Position numbers and translations under genes: made by a program
The notes under the pieces: model-generated
Databases searched by the model: none
What the model saw: only the letters and a program-made list of their open reading frames with translations
Told to the model about the DNA's origin: nothing
From: Pedobacter cryoconitis
Lineage (GTDB): Bacteria > Bacteroidota > Bacteroidia > Sphingobacteriales > Sphingobacteriaceae
Assembly: GCF_001590605.1 (NCBI RefSeq)
Contig: NZ_CP014504.1
Location: forward strand, 62,001 to 126,000
Direction of reading: 5' to 3'
Length of the DNA stretch: 64,000 nt
In this document: positions 46,380 to 55,365 of the stretch, piece by piece
Layout of the letters: each line of letters opens with the position of its first letter
Position numbering within the stretch: position 1 is the first letter of the stretch

Positions 46380-47039
46380 ATGTATAAATCCTGGTGGAAA
46401 ATTTTGGGAGCGGTACTGGTAGTTTATTCTACAGTAGCTGGCTTCTTAGCGTCAGTTCCTGCTTTACCTATATTGCATCAAAGTATCAGAAATCTGTACT
46501 TCCATGTTCCGATGTGGTTTGGTATGATCGTTCTTTTTAGTGTTTCTGTATACCATAGTATAAAATATCTGAGCAATAATAATGAGGAGCATGACATGAA
46601 AGCGGTGCAAAGTGTAAATGCGGGTGTGTTGTTTGGTATACTTGGTATTATCACTGGTGCTATCTGGGCTAAATTTACATGGGGGCAGGCATGGAGTTTT
46701 GATGTGAAACAGAATTTTGCTGCGATTGCACTCTTATTGTATTTTGCTTATCTGGTACTGAGAAATGCAATTGATGAAGATCAGAAAAGAGCTAAGATTG
46801 CTGCAATCTATAATATTTTTGCCTTCCCGATGATGGTCGTACTGCTTTTTGTATTGCCTAGATTATCAGATTCACTGCATCCGGGTAACGGAGGGAATCC
46901 TGGATTTAATGCGTATGACCTTGACAGCCATATGAGAATGGTTTTCTACCCTGCATGTTTAGGCTGGATATTAATTGGTTACTGGATATATACCTTACTT
47001 TTCAGGGTATCTGCTATAGAAAAAAACAAAACGGTATAA
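46380..47039 (+). CDS. ccmC: Haem exporter protein CcmC
   Basis: A 219-residue inner-membrane protein with six helices that loads haem onto CcmE. The periplasmic tryptophan-rich loop is FTWGQAWSFDVKQN, a variant of the WWD motif, flanked by histidines in FHVPMWFG and SDSLHPG. Length and helix count fit CcmC. The small CcmD-like gene follows 12 bases later. Confidence 0.92.
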   Translation: MYKSWWKILGAVLVVYSTVAGFLASVPALPILHQSIRNLYFHVPMWFGMIVLFSVSVYHSIKYLSNNNEEHDMKAVQSVNAGVLFGILGIITGAIWAKFTWGQAWSFDVKQNFAAIALLLYFAYLVLRNAIDEDQKRAKIAAIYNIFAFPMMVVLLFVLPRLSDSLHPGNGGNPGFNAYDLDSHMRMVFYPACLGWILIGYWIYTLLFRVSAIEKNKTV

Positions 47040-47051
47040 AAATATAATCTG

Positions 47052-47258
47052 ATGAAAAAACTTATTACTACAGTTCTGATGTTAATGGTTACACTGCAAC
47101 TTTTTGCACAGGATCAGACTTCTGCGATCACCGATACACTTGCGGGATCAGAAAAAATTTACGTTGTTGTTGTTTGCGTGGCAGTTATTTTACTGGGACT
47201 GATCTTTTTCCTGTTCTCAATTGATCGCAGATTAAAAAAACTAGAAAAAAAATCTTAG
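47052..47258 (+). CDS. ccmD: CcmD-like small membrane protein
   Basis: A 68-residue protein with an N-terminal signal-like segment (MKKLITTVLMLMVTLQLFAQ) and one membrane helix (EKIYVVVVCVAVILLGLIFF), ending in a basic tail DRRLKKLEKKS. The one-helix-plus-basic-tail pattern right after ccmC fits CcmD, which helps release haem-loaded CcmE. Sequence alone is too short for certainty. Confidence 0.75.
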   Translation: MKKLITTVLMLMVTLQLFAQDQTSAITDTLAGSEKIYVVVVCVAVILLGLIFFLFSIDRRLKKLEKKS

Positions 47259-47343
47259 GGTGAAAAATTATTTTTAAAGCCTTTAACACAGGTTTTTGAG
47301 TAATTTTTAATGAGGTGTTTCACTTACACTAAGCAATTATTAA

Positions 47344-47376
47344 TTTGTATTAATCGTTTTTTTTAGTGCAATTTTG
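47344..47376 (+). promoter_or_regulatory. Promoter of glutamate dehydrogenase
   Basis: TTTG at 47344-47347, 21-base spacer, CAATTTTG at 47369-47376 (one mismatch to TAnnTTTG). Leader of about 40 bases to the ATG at 47423. Confidence 0.5.
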
Positions 47377-47422
47377 CAGCTATAAGAATAAGAACATAAT
47401 TCAAATTCATAAAAATCAAACA

Positions 47423-48844
47423 ATGGCTACTACAGCAAACGAGACAAATTTTTTTACAGATGTCTGTAAAAACTTTGATAACGCAGCACAATTCACCGGT
47501 CACCCAGAGGGTTTACTATCCCAAATTAAAGCTTGTAACAGTGTTTATCGTTTCCAGTTTCCAATCCGCAGAGGAAATGGATTCGAAGTAATTGATGCAT
47601 GGCGTGTTGAACACTCTCACCACATGAGTCCTACTAAAGGAGGGATTCGTTACAGTGAAATGGTTAATGAAGATGAGGTAATGGCATTGGCGGCACTAAT
47701 GACGTATAAGTGTGCAATCGTGAATGTTCCTTTTGGTGGTGCAAAAGGGGGAATTAAAATTACGCCAAAAAACTATACAACAGGTGAGTTGGAAAACATC
47801 ACCCGTCGTTATACTACAGAATTGATCAAAAAGAATTTCATCGGTCCTGGTATTGACGTTCCTGCTCCTGATTATGGATCTGGAGAACGTGAAATGAGCT
47901 GGATTGCTGATACATATATGACAATGAACCCAGGTCAGCTGGATGCGTTAGGCTGTGTTACCGGTAAGCCAATTGCTTTACACGGTATCCGCGGACGTAA
48001 AGAAGCTACCGGCCGTGGTGTTGCTTATGCAGTAAGAGAATGCGTAAGGGTAACAGAAGATATGCACAAAATCGGTCTTAAAGCTGGTTTGGATGATAAA
48101 AGGGTTATCGTTCAGGGATTAGGAAACGTAGGGTATCACTCTGCAAAATTCCTTACTGAATTTGGTGCTACTATTGTTGGTCTTTGTGAGTTTGAAGGTG
48201 CTATTTATAATGAGAACGGACTGAATGTTGATGAAGTGTTTGCACACCGTAAATTGACAGGTTCAATCTTAGGTTTCCCTGGAGCCAAAGAATTTAAAAA
48301 TTCTATGGAAGGATTAGAGCAACCATGCGATATCCTTGTTCCTGCGGCATTAGAAAATCAAATCACTGCAGAAAACATCAGAAACATCAAAGCTAAAATT
48401 ATCGCTGAAGGTGCAAACGGACCATGTACTCCTGAAGCTGAAGAAATCTTCACTGAAATGGGTGGTATTATCATCCCTGACATGTATTGTAACGCTGGTG
48501 GTGTAACCGTTTCTTATTTTGAGTGGTTGAAAAACCTTTCTCACGTAGCTTTTGGCCGTATGGAAAAACGTTATGCTGAAAACTCAAATGCGAACTTAAT
48601 CAATACACTGGAAAGCTTAACAGGTCAGAGTATCCCTGCTGAACACCGTTTAATGATTGTTAAAGGTGCTTCTGAATTGGAATTGGTAAATTCAGGATTA
48701 GAAGATACAATGATTCATTCTTACCATGAAATCAGAGAGACTCTTGTGACTAAACCTGGTATCCAGACTTTAAGAACTGCTGCTTTTGTTGGTTCAATCG
48801 ATAAAATTGCTGTTTCTTACATGAACTTAGGTATCTGGCCATAA
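47423..48844 (+). CDS. gdhA: Glutamate dehydrogenase (Glu/Leu/Phe/Val family)
   Basis: Interconverts glutamate and 2-oxoglutarate plus ammonia. The 473 residues start at MATTANET (47423); an earlier in-frame start would sit inside the promoter. Motifs: [19 protein letters not shown], the substrate lysine in [28 protein letters not shown], and the Rossmann loop [18 protein letters not shown] versus NADP use is not decided here. It stands between ccmD and msrA, splitting the ccm genes. Confidence 0.92.
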   Translation: MATTANETNFFTDVCKNFDNAAQFTGHPEGLLSQIKACNSVYRFQFPIRRGNGFEVIDAWRVEHSHHMSPTKGGIRYSEMVNEDEVMALAALMTYKCAIVNVPFGGAKGGIKITPKNYTTGELENITRRYTTELIKKNFIGPGIDVPAPDYGSGEREMSWIADTYMTMNPGQLDALGCVTGKPIALHGIRGRKEATGRGVAYAVRECVRVTEDMHKIGLKAGLDDKRVIVQGLGNVGYHSAKFLTEFGATIVGLCEFEGAIYNENGLNVDEVFAHRKLTGSILGFPGAKEFKNSMEGLEQPCDILVPAALENQITAENIRNIKAKIIAEGANGPCTPEAEEIFTEMGGIIIPDMYCNAGGVTVSYFEWLKNLSHVAFGRMEKRYAENSNANLINTLESLTGQSIPAEHRLMIVKGASELELVNSGLEDTMIHSYHEIRETLVTKPGIQTLRTAAFVGSIDKIAVSYMNLGIWP

Positions 48845-48866
48845 GCTCCGGCTAACTTAATATTCG

Positions 48867-48898
48867 ATCCGCAACGTGTAAAACGTTGCGGATTTTTT
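48867..48898 (+). terminator. Terminator of glutamate dehydrogenase
   Basis: An 11-bp perfect stem (ATCCGCAACGT / ACGTTGCGGAT) with a 5-base loop and a T-run. Confidence 0.9.
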
Positions 48899-48989
48899 GT
48901 TTCCGGTTTATATGACATTCTGATTGAAATCTGCACAACCGGGTTTTCGTATATTGGTATGGGGGAATGATTCTTATAATCATCCAGCT

Positions 48990-49649
48990 ATGAGAACAGC
49001 CATATGTTTAGTAATGATTAGTTTGTTATTTGTTTCCTGCTCAGACAGGAAGCAGCAAATAGCAAGTATTAATGGGTTTGCCGTTTTACCTGTACGTAAA
49101 CCAAATGAGGCTGTAGCTACTTTTGCCGGAGGGTGTTTCTGGGCAATGCAGGAGAGCATAGTTCAGTTAAAAGGTGTAAATACAGTTATCAGTGGTTATG
49201 CAGGCGGTGTTACTGTAAATCCTACTTATGAAGACGTTTTGAGTAAGAATACTGGTCATGCGGAATCAGTTCAGGTTTATTACAATCCATCCGTGATTTC
49301 TTATACACAACTCCTTCATGCTTTTTTCCTTGCACATAACCCCACTGAATTAAACAGGCAGGGACCGGATATAGGAAATGATTACCGGTCGATCGCTTTT
49401 TATCGCAACACTGAAGAGAGAAAGACAATTGCCAAAGTTATGGCAGAGATGCAGGCAGCCAAATACTATTCCGATAGTTTTGTTACAGAACTGGAACCAA
49501 TTCAAGTCTTTTATCCTGCAGAAAGTTCACATCAGGATTATTATGAGCGTAATTTATGGGATCCTTACATCAGAAGTGTCTCTAAACCAAAAGTCATGCA
49601 TGTCAGAAAAGAACTGCCTCAATTGATTAAGAAAGAGTATCTTAAGTAG
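48990..49649 (+). CDS. msrA: Peptide-methionine (S)-S-oxide reductase, lipoprotein form
   Basis: Repairs oxidised methionine. The 219-residue form starts at MRTAICLVMISLLFVSC, a lipoprotein signal with lipobox LFVSC, placing the enzyme in the envelope; the in-frame start at 48924 has no signal and is not preferred. Catalytic C49 is in AGGCFWAMQE; GYAGG, GHAESVQVYY and FYPAE/HQDY follow. MsrA without a fused MsrB. Confidence 0.92.
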   Translation: MRTAICLVMISLLFVSCSDRKQQIASINGFAVLPVRKPNEAVATFAGGCFWAMQESIVQLKGVNTVISGYAGGVTVNPTYEDVLSKNTGHAESVQVYYNPSVISYTQLLHAFFLAHNPTELNRQGPDIGNDYRSIAFYRNTEERKTIAKVMAEMQAAKYYSDSFVTELEPIQVFYPAESSHQDYYERNLWDPYIRSVSKPKVMHVRKELPQLIKKEYLK

Positions 49650-49773
49650 TAGATTGCCTGCCGTTCCAATTACTTTTTCTGGCATTATGTCGTTTATTTG
49701 TCAGCCAACTATCAATATTTTGTCATCTAAAGTATTAGCCGGTATGTAACAGGCTTTAGGTACTTATATTTTT

Positions 49774-49944
49774 TATCTTTGTGTACTCTTTTAATGGGTT
49801 AGGAGAGGATGCTCGTGTAAGCAAGCTATGTCCTGTTTAAATTGGCGGAGCCAGTTTATGTTTTAACCATGAAAAGGCAGTAAATACATTTTCTAATAAC
49901 GTATAGCTGCAAACATCAATTTTGACAAAAAACGATATATTCTC
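49774..49944 (+). promoter_or_regulatory. ccmE promoter box and structured 5' leader
   Basis: An exact -7 box TATCTTTG (49774-49781) is followed by about 160 bases of leader. At least two hairpins can form: one around TGCT-cgtgta-AGCA flanked by AGGA/TCCT, and one with TGGC-gga-GCCA flanked by TTAAA/TTTAA. I match no known riboswitch class. The 124 bases between msrA and the box hold no gene. Confidence 0.4.
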
Positions 49945-50355
49945 ATGAAAAAAAGTGCAATTATTGGCTTAATTACAATTGCTATCTGTGTTTGTTTCCT
50001 GGTTAGCTTAAATGCTGATACCAGTAACTATTCGACCTTTACAGAAGCGGCTAAAGACTCCAGAGAGTTTCACGTAATGGGCCATTGGGCAAAAGAAAAG
50101 GGAACTTATTATGATGCCTTAAAAGATGCTAACCACTTCTCTTTCTATATGAAAGATGAAAAAGGTGACATAGAGAAAGTTATTTATAGTGGGACTAAAC
50201 CACAAGACTTTGAACGTTCTGAAAAGCTCGTACTCATCGGTAAGATGAATAAAGGCACTTTTTACGCCTCTAAAATATTAATGAAGTGCCCCTCTAAATA
50301 TAATAACGACCTAGTAGAGATCAAGCAGGACGGACAGGTTAAACAATACAAATAA
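49945..50355 (+). CDS. ccmE: Cytochrome c maturation protein CcmE, CxxxY variant
   Basis: Periplasmic haem chaperone of 136 residues. An N-terminal membrane anchor (AIIGLITIAICVCFLVS) precedes an OB-fold domain with KVIYSGTKPQDFE and VLIGKM. The haem attachment motif is CPSKY (C115, Y119), so cysteine takes the place of the histidine in the usual HxxxY. This CxxxY form is known from Desulfovibrio and archaea. It is 5 bases before ccmF in one operon. Confidence 0.92.
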   Translation: MKKSAIIGLITIAICVCFLVSLNADTSNYSTFTEAAKDSREFHVMGHWAKEKGTYYDALKDANHFSFYMKDEKGDIEKVIYSGTKPQDFERSEKLVLIGKMNKGTFYASKILMKCPSKYNNDLVEIKQDGQVKQYK

Positions 50356-50360
50356 TTTTA

Positions 50361-52829
50361 ATGGACATACAATTCACAGGAGAAACCCTCCTCCCCGGCA
50401 AAGTTGGGCAGTTTTTTATTGTTTTAGCGTTTGCCGCTGCACTACTTTCAACGATTTCTTATTTCTTTGCGACCCGCAATAAAGACCTTGCAGATAAATC
50501 CTGGCAACGTTTGGGAAGAATAGCATTTTTAACTAATCTCTTTAGTGTAATTGGAATTGGGGTAACACTGTTTTATCTGATCCTGAATCATTATAACGAA
50601 TACTATTACGTTTATTCGCACTCTTCAAAAACACTTCCTGTATATTATATCGTTTCCGCATTCTGGGAAGGACAAGAAGGTAGTTTCTGGCTTTGGGCAT
50701 TCTGGCAAGCTATTTTAGGAACAATACTGATCTGGAAAGCAAGGACCTGGGAAAATGGAGTGATGACTGTTGTTGCCTTCTCACAGGTATTTTTAACTTC
50801 TATGCTATTAGGCGTTCAGATCTTTGGTGAACGCATTGGAAGTTCTCCTTTTATCCTGTTAAGAGATGCAGTAAACCTGAAAGACATGGCACCGGTAGTA
50901 TTTGCCGATGCTGAAAATTATAAAAACTATCTTAAGTTCATTACTGATGGAAGAGGCTTAAACCCACTTCTTCAGAATTACTGGATGGTGATTCACCCGC
51001 CAACCTTATTCCTTGGGTTTGCGAGTATGATTGTTCCGTTTGCCTACGTAATTACTGGCTTATGGCAAAAAAGATATAAAGAGTGGGTAAAACCTGCTAT
51101 GCCATGGGCACTGTTTGCTGTGATGGTTTTAGGTACAGGAATTATCATGGGTTCTTTCTGGGCTTATGAAGCACTGAATTTCGGTGGTTTCTGGGCATGG
51201 GACCCGGTTGAAAATGCGTCATTAATTCCATGGTTAACCTTAATTGGTGCAGTCCATGTCATGATTGCTTTCAAAAATACCGGTCATGCTTTCTTTACTT
51301 CTATCGCACTCGTGTTAGTGAGTTTTATCCTGGTATTATATGCTTCTTTCTTAACCAGAAGCGGTATTCTTGGAGAAACATCAGTACACTCCTTCACAGA
51401 CCTGGGGATGTTTGGTCACCTGATCCTTTACAACGTAGTATTCCTGGCTATTCCGGTAATCCTGATTATCTTACGCTGGAAAGAATTACCGATTACCAAT
51501 AAAGACGAAGAAACCTATTCAAGAGAATTCTGGATGTTCATTGGTGCACTTGTGGTAACAGTTGCTTGTATCCAGGTTATTTTCTCTACCTCAGTTCCGG
51601 TATTCAATAAAGCTTTCGGAACTAATTTTGCACCCCCGATTGATGCGATCAAGTATTACAATCAATGGCAGGCTCCGTTTGCTATCCTGATTACTATGAT
51701 ATCTGGTTTTTCTCAATTCTTAAAATACAAACGTACCGATACCCGTAAATTCTATAGCAGTCTGGTGGCTACACTGATCATTGCAATTGTAGTTACAGCA
51801 GGGTTTGTTTATATAACCAACGTCTATAACAACCTGATTTATATTTTACTTTCATTCAGTTGTATGTTCGCTATTTTATCTAATGCGCGTGTGCTTACCC
51901 AAGGATTCAGTGGCAAAGGTAAATTAGTAGGAGCAGCAGTTGCGCATATCGGTTTCGCCTTGCTATTAGTAGGTGCCCTGGTCGCTGCGGCAACAAGTAA
52001 ACCGGTATCTATCAATGCAACGAACTTTATTCCGGTAAAAGACTTCGAAAAAGTAGAAAAACCAGGTGAGAACATGGTGCTGTACAAAAACGAACCTAAA
52101 AAAATGGGCCGTTTTACAGTAACCTATACAAACGACACTACGATAGCCCCTAATACTTATTATACACTGAACTTTAAAGTGATTGATGAGAAAACAGGCA
52201 AACTTAAAGAAGACTTTAACTTGAACCCACGTGTTCAGATCAATGAGAAAATGGGTCTGATTGCATCTCCGGATACCAAACATTACCTGACTTATGATGT
52301 ATACACGCACATTACCAGCGCTCCTGATAAAAAGGATGCACATGCAGATAGTGATGCACAGAGTGATGAGCAGAATTATAAAAAACCAAGGGTAGTTACT
52401 GTAAGTACTGGGGATACTTTACATACCAGCAGTGGTATTATCACTGTGAAGGATCTTAACTTCAAACCAACAGCTAAGAGCCTGGCTTTAGCACAAGGTG
52501 ATATTGCAGTAGGGCTTCCACTGGAAATCAACCTGAACGGTAAGATTTATAAAACTGAACCAATCTTCCTGGTTAAAGGAAATAATACATTCGATTTTGC
52601 ACGTAATATTCCTGAATTAGGTTTAAGACTGAGATTTACCAAAATACTCCCTGATCAGAAAAAAGTGGAATTACAAGTATTTGAAAAACCACAACAATCT
52701 AAAGATTGGGTCGTATTTAAATCTATCGAGTTCCCTTATATCAATTTATATTGGGTTGGTTTAATTGTAATGGTGATTGGATTTGTAATTTCTATCATCA
52801 GAAGACAAAAAGAGATCAAATCAGTTTAA
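50361..52829 (+). CDS. ccmF: Cytochrome c haem lyase CcmF
   Basis: An 822-residue inner-membrane protein, part of the haem lyase of System I. About 12-15 helices fill residues 10-560; the WWD haem motif is NFGGFWAWDPVENASLIPW near 272-290, with histidines in HSSKTLP, MVIHPPTLFLG and SVHSFTDLG. A periplasmic C-terminal domain (560-790) and a last helix end it. Length exceeds the E. coli protein (about 650). CcmH/CcmI are not in the window. Confidence 0.95.
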   Translation: MDIQFTGETLLPGKVGQFFIVLAFAAALLSTISYFFATRNKDLADKSWQRLGRIAFLTNLFSVIGIGVTLFYLILNHYNEYYYVYSHSSKTLPVYYIVSAFWEGQEGSFWLWAFWQAILGTILIWKARTWENGVMTVVAFSQVFLTSMLLGVQIFGERIGSSPFILLRDAVNLKDMAPVVFADAENYKNYLKFITDGRGLNPLLQNYWMVIHPPTLFLGFASMIVPFAYVITGLWQKRYKEWVKPAMPWALFAVMVLGTGIIMGSFWAYEALNFGGFWAWDPVENASLIPWLTLIGAVHVMIAFKNTGHAFFTSIALVLVSFILVLYASFLTRSGILGETSVHSFTDLGMFGHLILYNVVFLAIPVILIILRWKELPITNKDEETYSREFWMFIGALVVTVACIQVIFSTSVPVFNKAFGTNFAPPIDAIKYYNQWQAPFAILITMISGFSQFLKYKRTDTRKFYSSLVATLIIAIVVTAGFVYITNVYNNLIYILLSFSCMFAILSNARVLTQGFSGKGKLVGAAVAHIGFALLLVGALVAAATSKPVSINATNFIPVKDFEKVEKPGENMVLYKNEPKKMGRFTVTYTNDTTIAPNTYYTLNFKVIDEKTGKLKEDFNLNPRVQINEKMGLIASPDTKHYLTYDVYTHITSAPDKKDAHADSDAQSDEQNYKKPRVVTVSTGDTLHTSSGIITVKDLNFKPTAKSLALAQGDIAVGLPLEINLNGKIYKTEPIFLVKGNNTFDFARNIPELGLRLRFTKILPDQKKVELQVFEKPQQSKDWVVFKSIEFPYINLYWVGLIVMVIGFVISIIRRQKEIKSV

Positions 52830-52869
52830 TTAAAAGTATTTTTACCAGGGAAATTTAAACTGACTCTCC

Positions 52870-53634
52870 ATGAATATTGTTTGTATAGGCTCAGGAAATG
52901 TGGCAACACATCTCGCAATCGCTTTTAAAGCGATTGGAGTTGACATTGTTCAGGTCTGGAGTCAGGATAGCAGAAATGCAGAAATCCTTGCCGCTTTAAC
53001 TAAAGCAACACCAATCAGCGACTGGGACGAGCTGGACCGTTCTGCTGATTGTTATGTGATTGCCGTAAAAGATAATGCGATCGCTTCAGTTGCAGCGCAC
53101 TTAACAGACGTAAAAGGAATTGTTGTCCATACTTCAGGCGCAACACCAATGAGTGTATTATCTGCAGTAAAGAATGGTTACGGTGTATTATATCCTTTGC
53201 AAACCTTCTCTAAATCTAAAGCAGTAGATATGACACGTGTGCCCTTGTGTATTGAAGCAGATCGGGAAGATAGCTTAGAGAAGATTAAGATAATTGCGCA
53301 GTTATTAAGCGCAAAGGTTTCCGTAGTCACCTCTCAGCAACGCGGTATTTTACATGTTGCAGCAGTTTTTGCTTCTAATTTCACCAATCATCTCTATCAA
53401 CTGAGCAGTGAACTGCTGGAGCAGCATCAGCTGAATTTCGATTTATTGAAACCATTAATCCTGGAAACGGCCGAAAAAGTGCAGTCATCGACGCCAGCTG
53501 AAGCCCAAACCGGCCCGGCCATCCGGAACGACCAGGAAACTATAAAAAGACATCTTGATTTACTAAGCAGTACACCCGGACTACAGCAAATCTACCAAAC
53601 GTTAAGTAATAGCATTAAAAAAAACGATCTATAA
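52870..53634 (+). CDS. Rossmann-like oxidoreductase with DUF2520 domain
   Basis: A 254-residue protein. The N-terminal NAD(P)-binding fold (1-120) starts with IVCIGSGNVATHLA; the C-terminal DUF2520 part (125-254) contains FASNFTNHLYQLSSELLEQ and PAEAQTGPAIRND. Related to pyrroline-5-carboxylate and ketopantoate reductases but with unknown substrate. It is 30-40 bases before the ferredoxin gene and could be a cotranscribed partner; that is inference. Confidence 0.85.
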   Translation: MNIVCIGSGNVATHLAIAFKAIGVDIVQVWSQDSRNAEILAALTKATPISDWDELDRSADCYVIAVKDNAIASVAAHLTDVKGIVVHTSGATPMSVLSAVKNGYGVLYPLQTFSKSKAVDMTRVPLCIEADREDSLEKIKIIAQLLSAKVSVVTSQQRGILHVAAVFASNFTNHLYQLSSELLEQHQLNFDLLKPLILETAEKVQSSTPAEAQTGPAIRNDQETIKRHLDLLSSTPGLQQIYQTLSNSIKKNDL

Positions 53635-53656
53635 CAAGATTGCGGTTTTTGCTGCT

Positions 53657-53664
53657 TATTTTTG
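53657..53664 (+). promoter_or_regulatory. -7 promoter box (TATTTTTG) of the ferredoxin gene
   Basis: Exact TAnnTTTG 9 bases before the ATG at 53674. It overlaps a TTG codon at 53662 that would otherwise extend the gene by four residues. Confidence 0.4.
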
Positions 53665-53673
53665 AAAACAATT

Positions 53674-54006
53674 ATGAATATTTATCAATTAACAGTCAAT
53701 TTTGAAGAAAAGGGTAAAGCACAAATCCAATTGCCAATTGCAGGCGGAGAATCAGTGCTGGAAGTCTGTTTGGATAATGGAATAGATCTACAACATAACT
53801 GCGGTGGTGTTTGCGGTTGCAGTACCTGTCATGTATATGTGACTAAGGGAATGGATAACATTCAGGAAATATCTGATAAAGAAGAAGATTTCATTGACAG
53901 GGCAGTAAGTCCGAAGATCTCTTCCAGATTAGGTTGCCAGTGCATAGTGATCAACGGAAATATCGAGGTTACTATTCCTAACCAGTCAGAATTTTTAGGC
54001 CATTAA
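53674..54006 (+). CDS. fdx: ISC-type 2Fe-2S ferredoxin
   Basis: A 110-residue adrenodoxin-like ferredoxin that supplies electrons for Fe-S assembly. Cluster cysteines are C43, C49 and C52 (HNCGGVCGCSTCH) and C88 (GCQC); C47 matches the extra cysteine of E. coli Fdx and C90 is also present. The start at 53674 follows from the promoter box. The iscX gene begins 21 bases downstream. Confidence 0.93.
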   Translation: MNIYQLTVNFEEKGKAQIQLPIAGGESVLEVCLDNGIDLQHNCGGVCGCSTCHVYVTKGMDNIQEISDKEEDFIDRAVSPKISSRLGCQCIVINGNIEVTIPNQSEFLGH

Positions 54007-54027
54007 TAAATTATAAAACAAGAAAAC

Positions 54028-54270
54028 ATGCAGGATAAGTTTGCTTTACCTATTCACTGGCAAGATCACGAAGATATTGCTCAGGAATTATATGAAAAGT
54101 TTGGAAATGATTTTAATGAATCTAAAATTTACCGGATCAGGTTTACTGAATTAGTGGACTGGGTTCTTTCCCTGCCTAATTTCAAAGGTACAAGAGAAGA
54201 AAGCAATGAAGGTCACCTGGAGCAAATCCAGTCTGCCTGGGTTTATGAATGGAGAGATAACCAGGACTAG
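54028..54270 (+). CDS. iscX: Fe-S assembly protein IscX
   Basis: An 80-residue acidic protein of the YfhJ/IscX family: LPIHWQDHEDIAQELYEKF, SKIYRIRFTELVDWVLSLP split by the linker, GHLEQIQSAWVYEWRD. It modulates IscS and may deliver or sense iron. It is between fdx (21 bases) and the kdsC-type gene, which starts right after its stop, so all are one operon. Confidence 0.93.
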   Translation: MQDKFALPIHWQDHEDIAQELYEKFGNDFNESKIYRIRFTELVDWVLSLPNFKGTREESNEGHLEQIQSAWVYEWRDNQD

Positions 54271-54798
54271 ATGTTACTGCAGAAACTTAAAGGAATTACC
54301 ACGTTTGTTTTTGATGTCGATGGCGTTTTAACTAACGGCGATGTTATAGCAACCGAGTCCGGAGAGCTCATGCGTACTTTCAATATTAAAGACGGCTATG
54401 CTTTACAGCTGGCCGTTAAAAAAGGATACCATGTATGTATCATTTCCGGAGGCCGTGGTCAGGCAATGGAGAAACGCTTTGAAGGTCTGGGTATACCAGA
54501 TGTGTTTTTAGGCGTATCAGATAAAGTTGAGGTCTTCAACGATTATCTGGAAATCTATACTATTAAACCCACACAAGTGCTGTACATGGGAGATGATATT
54601 CCTGACTTGAATGTAATGAAGCTGGTCGGTATTCCTACCTGCCCTTCAGATGCCTGTTCAGATATCAAAGCTATCTCTGAATATATTTCACCTTTTAAAG
54701 GTGGTCAGACAGCGGCCAGGGATGTCATTGAAAAAGTCTTGAGAATACAGGGGAAATGGTTTGATGCCAATCCCTCTGCTGTCGATTCCAGTAAATAA
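54271..54798 (+). CDS. kdsC: KdsC-type HAD phosphatase
   Basis: A 175-residue HAD enzyme, expected to hydrolyse KDO 8-phosphate in lipopolysaccharide synthesis. Motif I is VFDVDGVLTNG (D14, D16), motif II IISGG, motif III K and motif IV YMGDDIPDLNVM. Cap-less, tetrameric type, usual length. It starts immediately after iscX stop. Specificity (KDO versus related nine-carbon sugar phosphates) is not provable here. Confidence 0.88.
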   Translation: MLLQKLKGITTFVFDVDGVLTNGDVIATESGELMRTFNIKDGYALQLAVKKGYHVCIISGGRGQAMEKRFEGLGIPDVFLGVSDKVEVFNDYLEIYTIKPTQVLYMGDDIPDLNVMKLVGIPTCPSDACSDIKAISEYISPFKGGQTAARDVIEKVLRIQGKWFDANPSAVDSSK

Positions 54799-54826
54799 GT
54801 TACACAACAATTTTAAACCTTCCTTT

Positions 54827-54834
54827 TAATTTTG
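54827..54834 (+). promoter_or_regulatory. -7 promoter box (TAATTTTG)
   Basis: Exact TAnnTTTG 26 bases before the ATG at 54861; a short CTATCT/AGATAG hairpin follows it in the leader. Confidence 0.4.
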
Positions 54835-54860
54835 ACTCTATCTGTAAAAAAAAGATAGAT

Positions 54861-55262
54861 ATGAAGAAATTATTGATGATTTGCGGAATGTTATTCTGTG
54901 TAATAACTTTTGCACATGCACAAGGTGGTAACCGTAACGGAACACCAGAAGAAAGAGCGACAAAATCTACTGCGCAGCTGACTGAGAAATTAACTTTGAC
55001 TGCTGATCAGCAAACCAAAATCCACGATATATTGCTTGATCAGAATACACAGATGAACAAAGCGCGAGCAGCAGCCGGGGACGATAGAAAAGCTGTGCGT
55101 ACCAAAATGATGACGCTGATGCAAGGTAATAACGAAAAGATCAAAGCAATATTAACTGACGATCAAAAGAAAGCCTACGCTACTTTTCTTGAAGAAAGAA
55201 GAACAGCAATGAAAAACAGGATGGGAGGCCAGGGAACTGGTCAGCCGGCAGAGAACCAGTAG
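54861..55262 (+). CDS. Spy-like (LTxxQ) periplasmic helical protein
   Basis: A 133-residue secreted protein (signal MKKLLMICGMLFCVITFAHA). The mature part is helical with two LTxxQ-type motifs: KLTLTADQQTKIHDIL and AILTDDQKKAYATFLEER, as in Spy/CpxP-like and DUF4890 proteins. These act as envelope chaperones or stress sensors in other groups; here the role is unknown. It has its own promoter and terminator. Confidence 0.8.
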   Translation: MKKLLMICGMLFCVITFAHAQGGNRNGTPEERATKSTAQLTEKLTLTADQQTKIHDILLDQNTQMNKARAAAGDDRKAVRTKMMTLMQGNNEKIKAILTDDQKKAYATFLEERRTAMKNRMGGQGTGQPAENQ

Positions 55263-55318
55263 TGCTATAAAATTCAACGTCTGAATTTATATCAGCTTTC
55301 AAATAAAGAAAATAATAG

Positions 55319-55341
55319 AAGCGGCTTTGGGCCGCTTTTAT
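55319..55341 (+). terminator. Terminator of the Spy-like gene
   Basis: A 7-bp stem AAGCGGC / GCCGCTT with loop TTTGG and a T-rich tail. It overlaps the maf promoter region. Confidence 0.8.
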
Positions 55342-55349
55342 TATTTTTG
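55342..55349 (+). promoter_or_regulatory. -7 promoter box (TATTTTTG) of maf
   Basis: Exact TAnnTTTG directly behind the preceding terminator, 16 bases before the ATG at 55366. Confidence 0.45.
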
Positions 55350-55365
55350 CCCAAAATATATTCAT

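Noticed and set aside
47366..47422. Upstream start for glutamate dehydrogenase
   Set aside because: It lies inside the promoter; the family N-terminus fits 47423.
48924..48989. Upstream start for msrA
   Set aside because: The lipoprotein signal begins at 48990; the extra residues have no signal character.
49774..49944. Known riboswitch before ccmE
   Set aside because: I could not match the TPP, cobalamin, FMN or glycine cores.
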